Source: Chrysomallon squamiferum (Eukaryota > Mollusca > Gastropoda > Neomphalida > Peltospiridae). Taken from it: a DNA stretch of 64,000 nt. Location: NCBI GenBank assembly GCA_012295275.1, contig CM022665.1, positions 30,744,957 to 30,808,956 of the forward strand, in the 5' to 3' direction. Made by a program: the position numbers and the translations under genes. The notes beneath the pieces were generated by a model, which was not told the DNA's origin, did not search any database, and was given only the letters and a program-made list of their open reading frames with translations. This document shows positions 13,351-64,000 of the stretch, in pieces (position 1 is the first letter of the stretch; each line of letters begins with the position of its first letter).

Positions 13351-16300
13351 ATTACAAATAAATATCTCTAAACATTTTTTTTTAAATGCTGTGTAATCTA
13401 AATTGTTCATTGAAAGTGCTGTGATAATGAGAACTGTTTTTTTTATTTATATTTTTTTTTATCTGTATTGTTTATGATGGAGCTAATCCCTGTCATTAAG
13501 TGAATACTATCAGAAGTATCAGATGTCTACATTTACATTTGATGGAGTGTTTAGGAGTAGATGAGTGTGTCTGGAATTTATCAACCAGTTTACTGTTAGT
13601 TTTAAAGTGTCTACACTTTTAGCATCTGTTTATCAAAACCTTTGATCTATGGCGGTGAAGATTAACAGTTAACATTTAATAATCCTTTGTGTATGTTAAA
13701 TTCATCAAATGTTTTGACAGATCTGAACACTAATTATAGAGTTTATTCTGTAACACTGTACTAATTTACATATATTCAGACATAGCTGTTTCCAGTATGA
13801 GTTTGGACTACTTAACAATAATGAATCCTTAATATGTTTGTTTTATTTATTTTTTTTAAAAAGAAGAAAAAAGATCAAAGCTTGGGTTAAAGTGGGCTGT
13901 ATATTATTGGTTAGCGTGTAAAAATGGAGCAGGAAAGACTGCACAATTTTCTTTCATGTGCCCACTGCACAGTTTTCCATTCACACCTGTGTCATACAAC
14001 AGATATATCAATATGTGCTTTCCTGTCTTTCAGAAAATGAATATAAAGATCATTGCTACATATCCAAACATTTTTTTGAAAAAAAGTTCTCAACATTGAA
14101 TTTCTTGCATTATCTTGTCTTAAACTCTATGTATGAAAATATTTTAATAAATAGTAAATAAAACATCTCAAAGCTAATTATACTCTTTATGTTGCTAGTG
14201 TGTGTAATTCAGTACAGCACTGGGTTTCATCAGCAAATGGTTGTTATTTGATTACAGTATTACAGTCGTTTATTTTATTAATAAAACTGAGATTTCATGA
14301 TAAGGATAACCAAATCATTTCATTGTAATTATTTTTCACAAATTAGCATGCAACTGCAAAAAACAGTAATTTAAGAAGTTTGATTAAAAAAACCTTTTAT
14401 CTTTTTTTTAGTCTTTTTTTGGTCTGGAAAATTCATTACATATGGTCTAAAAACACTGCAAAAAGAAGAGAGAAACATTTCAAACACTGCCTCCCTCAAA
14501 AAAAAATCTTGTTGAAGACAGAAAATGGTGTTTTGTTTCACAAACAACTGTTGTATCAGAGTGTTTATAGAAAACATTAACACCAAACATAAGCTTGCAC
14601 TGAGGTGTTTGTCTGCAAATATGGACTCTGTTACAACATCGGCTGTTTGAGTAAGACCAGGACAACAACAAAAACTGTCTCAGTTCCTACTTGGATCTGT
14701 TTGAAGATTTGCATTTCAAGGTCTTCCTTAACGATGCCAAGTTTTTAAAACAGGTGCACATGTTCAGGCTTTTCATCTCTTCGAGTTATCTAAAATTATC
14801 CTTATGCTTGTTATTTGTTCTGTCGATCAAGATGAATTTGATTTATGACAAACGTGTAACATCTGCTGTTTAAATTTAGAAAATTTTCTGTATTGTTTGG
14901 AGTGTGTCAACAGCTGATTGGAAATTTACTCTGGTGATATATGAGAGGTATTATTATAATGTTTAACAGATGAATTGATTACAGTGCTTATTGAATGGTT
15001 TATACATGGAAACTATGTCAATGGGACAATGATTCATTGTATGTGTATCAAACTGATCAAAAACTGACAGTTGACATCATGTGGTACTTTGTGAAAACAA
15101 CATATTATCTTTAATTGGAATTTAATTTGACATTATTTTCAAAGTTTAAATGAATGTAGCAAATACATAAACAAAATTTTACTGAAATCTTTTGAGTCAA
15201 ACTTTGTCACTAAACTCTGAATAGTAATTAAGAGACTGATAGGCTTAATGTTAAATAGTTTGGCCACATTTTGATTTTATTAATTATTGAAAAAAAATAT
15301 TATCTAATGAAGAAAAAACATTCTGGTCATACCATTTAAAGGGCTATTCTAAATACATTTTTTAAGTTTCAAAATATGATTAGAACATTTATTTAAAAAC
15401 GTAAACAAACAAAAAATAAACATTAACAGTTTTTATTTATTCCCTTTGAAAAATAAAATACAGAAAGGCCAAAGAAGGTCAAAGAATTAATCTACTCACT
15501 GGATTATTTGGGAACATTTCCCAATTTCAAGTAGTTTGTATTCAGTCTTGCTTTGTTTTCCAACATAAAATCCTATGTACCATTTTCAATTTGCACTCCA
15601 TGACTGGTATGTACTTTCGTATATCATTATACAAAAATATTATTATATCTAATAACCATTAATATTACACTATTCTGAATGCACATTAAGCATTTGTTAC
15701 TCATTCATTTCCTTTGTACTTAGTAGACTACAAATCTAGGACCAGATGACATCATCCAGAACACTGATGTATTAATACTGATTGTAAAAAATTGGCAAAT
15801 GTTAATGAATAGGTCTCTGGCAGCATCAGTTTGTCCTGTGATTAAATATTGATGTCTGGCACATGGTCCAAATACAGGTATTGTTTTCAAAGTTTGAGGT
15901 ACGTGTAGAAACTTTGCCTGGGTAAATATGTGTATAAACTCTTGTGTGAAATTCCACTTAAAACTTTAAGTTCTTTTGGTCACAAATCAAGCCTTATGTT
16001 AACACAGCCAGTATCCCTAACAAACACAAAGTTCTGCCAAACACTGAATTTGCTCTGAGGTTTCATCAGTGATCAGAATGTTCTTTTTATTTCACTGTTG
16101 ATATACTCCAGTTTTATCAAACAAGATAATGATTTCAGATTTTTTTATCAGTAATTTAACAGATTTTTTTTTAATATCCTCACTATCCCTTTTGTTGACA
16201 ATTTAAAGACAAACTTTTGAAATATGTGACTTCAGTTATTGCACCTACTTGATAACAGAACTTTTCTGGAGAAATATATTAAACTGAAAATTTCAGTCTT

Positions 16301-17146
16301 TGATCCTAAATCAAACTGACATGTTAGAAGAGATGTGATGAGTAACATTATTTTTAACATCATTTTCAGTTATTTTCAATTAATATGAACAGAAAAGTAA
16401 TCAGTCTATTTAATTGAACTAACTGTACCCTCAAAACTAGGTAATTAAAACTATTTTTAAAAATCATTTCTGTCTAGGGATAAGTAAGTAAAGTCTCATT
16501 TTGGTTCATTTGTCTTAGTGGTATGTGTAATCTCCTTAGTATTTGGGAAATTTTGTTATTTCTTTAAAGTTTGGCAAAGATTTGGCTATGTAATTCTAGA
16601 AGTTATTTCATGTTTGATTATTTATTTGATGTTTGGCTCACTAAGTCATGGTCTTTTCATGCAGGTTACATATTTGTCTTATTGATTAGACAATTTCTGA
16701 TCACTGATTTTATATTTATTGCCACTTTATTTGATCATAATTTCTTTACAAATTATACTGCAGGTTTCATATTAGCACATCGATGTTTAAAACTATAACT
16801 GACACTAAAATAGTAGTTAGTGTAGTATTAGTTTCAGCCTTTGAAAACATGTTTTATATTATGACATGACAGAAATTTTATTTATCTAATTTTACTTGGT
16901 AAGCATTTCTTTTCATCAAAGTTAACATGAGAGACATTTTACACTGAATTGTTATTAACATCTTTCTTTTATTTCTGTGGTAATGCCAAAATATAAATAT
17001 AAATCTCTGTATTTATAATTATCCCATAAACATTTCTGTGTATGAAATGATAATGTCTGTTGGTTTGTTATTTTTTACTGGCCCAATGAGATGTCTGAAG
17101 GAAAGAAATGTATGACTATTTTATTTATTTATATAATTGTTTTATT

Positions 17147-17228
17147 CATTTTATACATTTCCAAGTTTCTGGTGACAAAACTTTGCATTTATATATTTGT
17201 CACCAGAAACTTGGAAATGTATAAAATG
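17147..17228. repeat. Perfect 33-bp inverted repeat (hairpin)
   Basis: The left arm 17147-17179 is the exact reverse complement of the right arm 17196-17228, with a 16-base spacer. Transcribed either way it would fold into a 33-bp uninterrupted stem. It lies about 1.1 kb upstream of the spectrin start codon. A perfect stem is less typical of a conserved microRNA than of a young foldback or a recent inverted duplication. Confidence 0.9.
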
Positions 17229-18327
17229 TCTTTAAACAATCTGCATTTACTACCAATGCTGTACATTAAGTATTCAGATTTAATAAAATCATAAACAGAA
17301 GGAAATCATCATAATTTTTAAATTAACAGAATAAATGACTCTAAAATAAATACTTTTGGTGATCTGTAGGAAAAAAATAAATATTTTATTGAATGCCTAA
17401 TTAACGGGCTGCTTTTCTTTTTTTTTTTCAAGAGAAGAAAATCCTTGAAATGATATGTTTCATAGTCAGAAAAGCACATAGCACAACTTCTTGATAAATT
17501 AATTTTGGAGTCCCCCCCCCCAGTTTCTCTTTTAGAAATTAGTTCAGACCTGGGTCATAATTAGTATAACAAGTTAATTGTTTCCTTATGGTCATTACAA
17601 GATACATTTCATTAGCAATGCTGTGGCAGTGACCTTTAAACTTGCCACTTAGTTTTATAAACAGAAACAGTTGTCTCTTAAACATTTTGACATTTTGCTC
17701 TGAGTGGACTTCACATGTGTAAATAAACTAAATGACAGAAATAAACTGTATTACTTGCTTTTGGAGACTGCAACATTTTTTGTAATAACTAAACTTCATT
17801 TATATAATATATCTCTGTATACTTTTTATTACATTTTTAAAAGGTACTTTCTTTTTTAAAAGATAAAAACAAAAAATAATCCAAAAATAATAATAATAAT
17901 AATAAATCTCAAATAAAACTGATACTGCTAATTTAGTTAGAGATATTTTCTTCTTGGTATGCTGTATGCAGATTAGATTGATGATGTCAGTATTGGGAAA
18001 GTTTTACAGGTAGTGTTATTTTGTTTAATGATTTGCAAAATAATTTAAAAATTTGTTTAACGAAAACAGCAACAACAACAAAAACACAAAAAAGACAGTT
18101 TGTTAGATATAATAAGTTTGGGCCATGAAATAAACAAATTAAAAAAAAAAAGATTTTTAGTTGTATCTTCTGAATATTTTGTTGTTACGCTGATTCAGTA
18201 TATTAGGTTGTATTCATCTGAAAGTATAAGAAATTTAACTAATACATTTTTATTTTTATTTTTATTTTTTTTAAACCTGTAGATGATAATGATTATTATT
18301 TAATTATAAATTTGTTTGTTTTAACAG

Positions 18328-18370
18328 GTGGATATAATGTAATAGTGGAGATGCTAGCCACTTGACCAAC
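18328..18370 (+). promoter_or_regulatory. Spectrin 5' leader with two tiny upstream ORFs
   Basis: The leader follows a good acceptor (TTTTAACAG, ending at 18327). It contains ATGTAA at 18337-18342, a start codon directly followed by a stop, and a four-codon uORF at 18351-18365 (M-L-A-T-stop) ending five bases before the main ATG at 18371. The main frame has an in-frame TAA at 18335-18337, so no longer N-terminus is encoded in this exon. Confidence 0.55.
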
Positions 18371-63451
<45,081 letters not shown>

Positions 63452-64000
63452 GTAAGTACATATATTTATTTTTGATTAGATCATGTTCACTTTGGACTTC
63501 TCATTGCCTTGCAGTACATCTCTAACACAGGTGTCTATTAAAAATCTCATCTTACTAAATGGCAAAATTAGCCCATGGACTTGCAGATGCTGTGTTTCAT
63601 ATTTCAAATTTATATATTAGATATCTGATAATATAAAACTAATGAAATGTTGTATATTATAATTACAGCTCTGATATCTAAAAATACATCAGGATTACTT
63701 TATTCACACCATTATTACTGAACTTGGTAAAATCACATAATATGAAAAGGGTGGAAATAAAAGTCATAAAATATTGAATACTTTTCAAAGAGACTATTCT
63801 AAATTGATCAAGTTAGGAGATACTATATCAGATAGCGCCAGCAAAATTCAGTGGTTCTGAACATTTTAAATTTGTCTCAAATTAACTTTCATACTACATA
63901 ATTATGTGCTTTTTATTTTTTTTTTAAATGATGATATTAATATATTTATGTTTTTGAAGTTTTTCTGGAGGTTCTGCAATATTGCTGTGACCATAATCTT
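63452..64000. other. Start of spectrin intron 27
   Basis: A/T-rich intron sequence to the window edge. I see no further exon that joins in frame. Confidence 0.7.

Larger units (their letters stand above)
11723..18327. other. Noncoding DNA upstream of the first coding exon (possible 5' UTR intron)
   Basis: No coding exon is recognised. It holds A/T low-complexity DNA near 12480-12760, a trinucleotide-rich stretch at 12940-13350, a C10 run near 17512 and the 33-bp inverted repeat at 17147-17228. Confidence 0.5.

Overview
The window is AT-rich animal nuclear DNA with short exons, long introns and many microsatellites. A beta-heavy spectrin, a GPR161-like receptor and a Tigger-like transposon remnant suggest an invertebrate. 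A lophotrochozoan such as a mollusc is my best guess, but the sequence alone does not settle the species.

One gene dominates. On the + strand, 27 coding exons from 18371 to 63451 join in frame into 1142 complete codons plus two bases, and the gene continues past the right edge. The protein is the N-terminal part of a beta-heavy spectrin (the karst / SPTBN5 type). It has a tandem calponin-homology actin-binding domain, then spectrin repeats. An SH3 domain sits inside the fifth repeat, and repeats 6 and 7 follow. Two of its introns need GC rather than GT donors to keep frame (after 35255 and after 52573). An acidic stretch precedes the SH3 and a very basic stretch follows it.

A second gene is nested antisense in the 14.2-kb intron 19. 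It is a class A GPCR (40986-41966, minus strand), most like GPR161, with its coding region in one exon. A strong minus-strand acceptor at 42160 and a candidate donor at 48377 suggest a spliced leader and a promoter inside the spectrin intron. The same intron holds a broken N-terminal piece of a Tigger/pogo transposase (49298-49513) and a degenerate satellite of about 80-bp period.

Positions 1-18327 hold no coding exon I can support. They contain small tandem repeats, a possible 5' noncoding exon of the spectrin gene near 11.4-11.72 kb, and a perfect 33-bp inverted repeat at 17147-17228. The introns are not featureless. Intron 8 carries decayed tandem copies of the 3' end of exon 8. Intron 13 has a 92-bp direct repeat at about 97% identity. 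Intron 17 has a repeat of about 155-bp period. Intron 1 holds a MITE-like element with terminal inverted repeats. Very long GT and GA tracts flank the SH3-encoding exon 20. I did not find a clearly new multi-gene system. The most testable new points are the ghost-exon repeat, the GC-donor introns with a possible SH3-terminated isoform, the 33-bp hairpin and the nested receptor.
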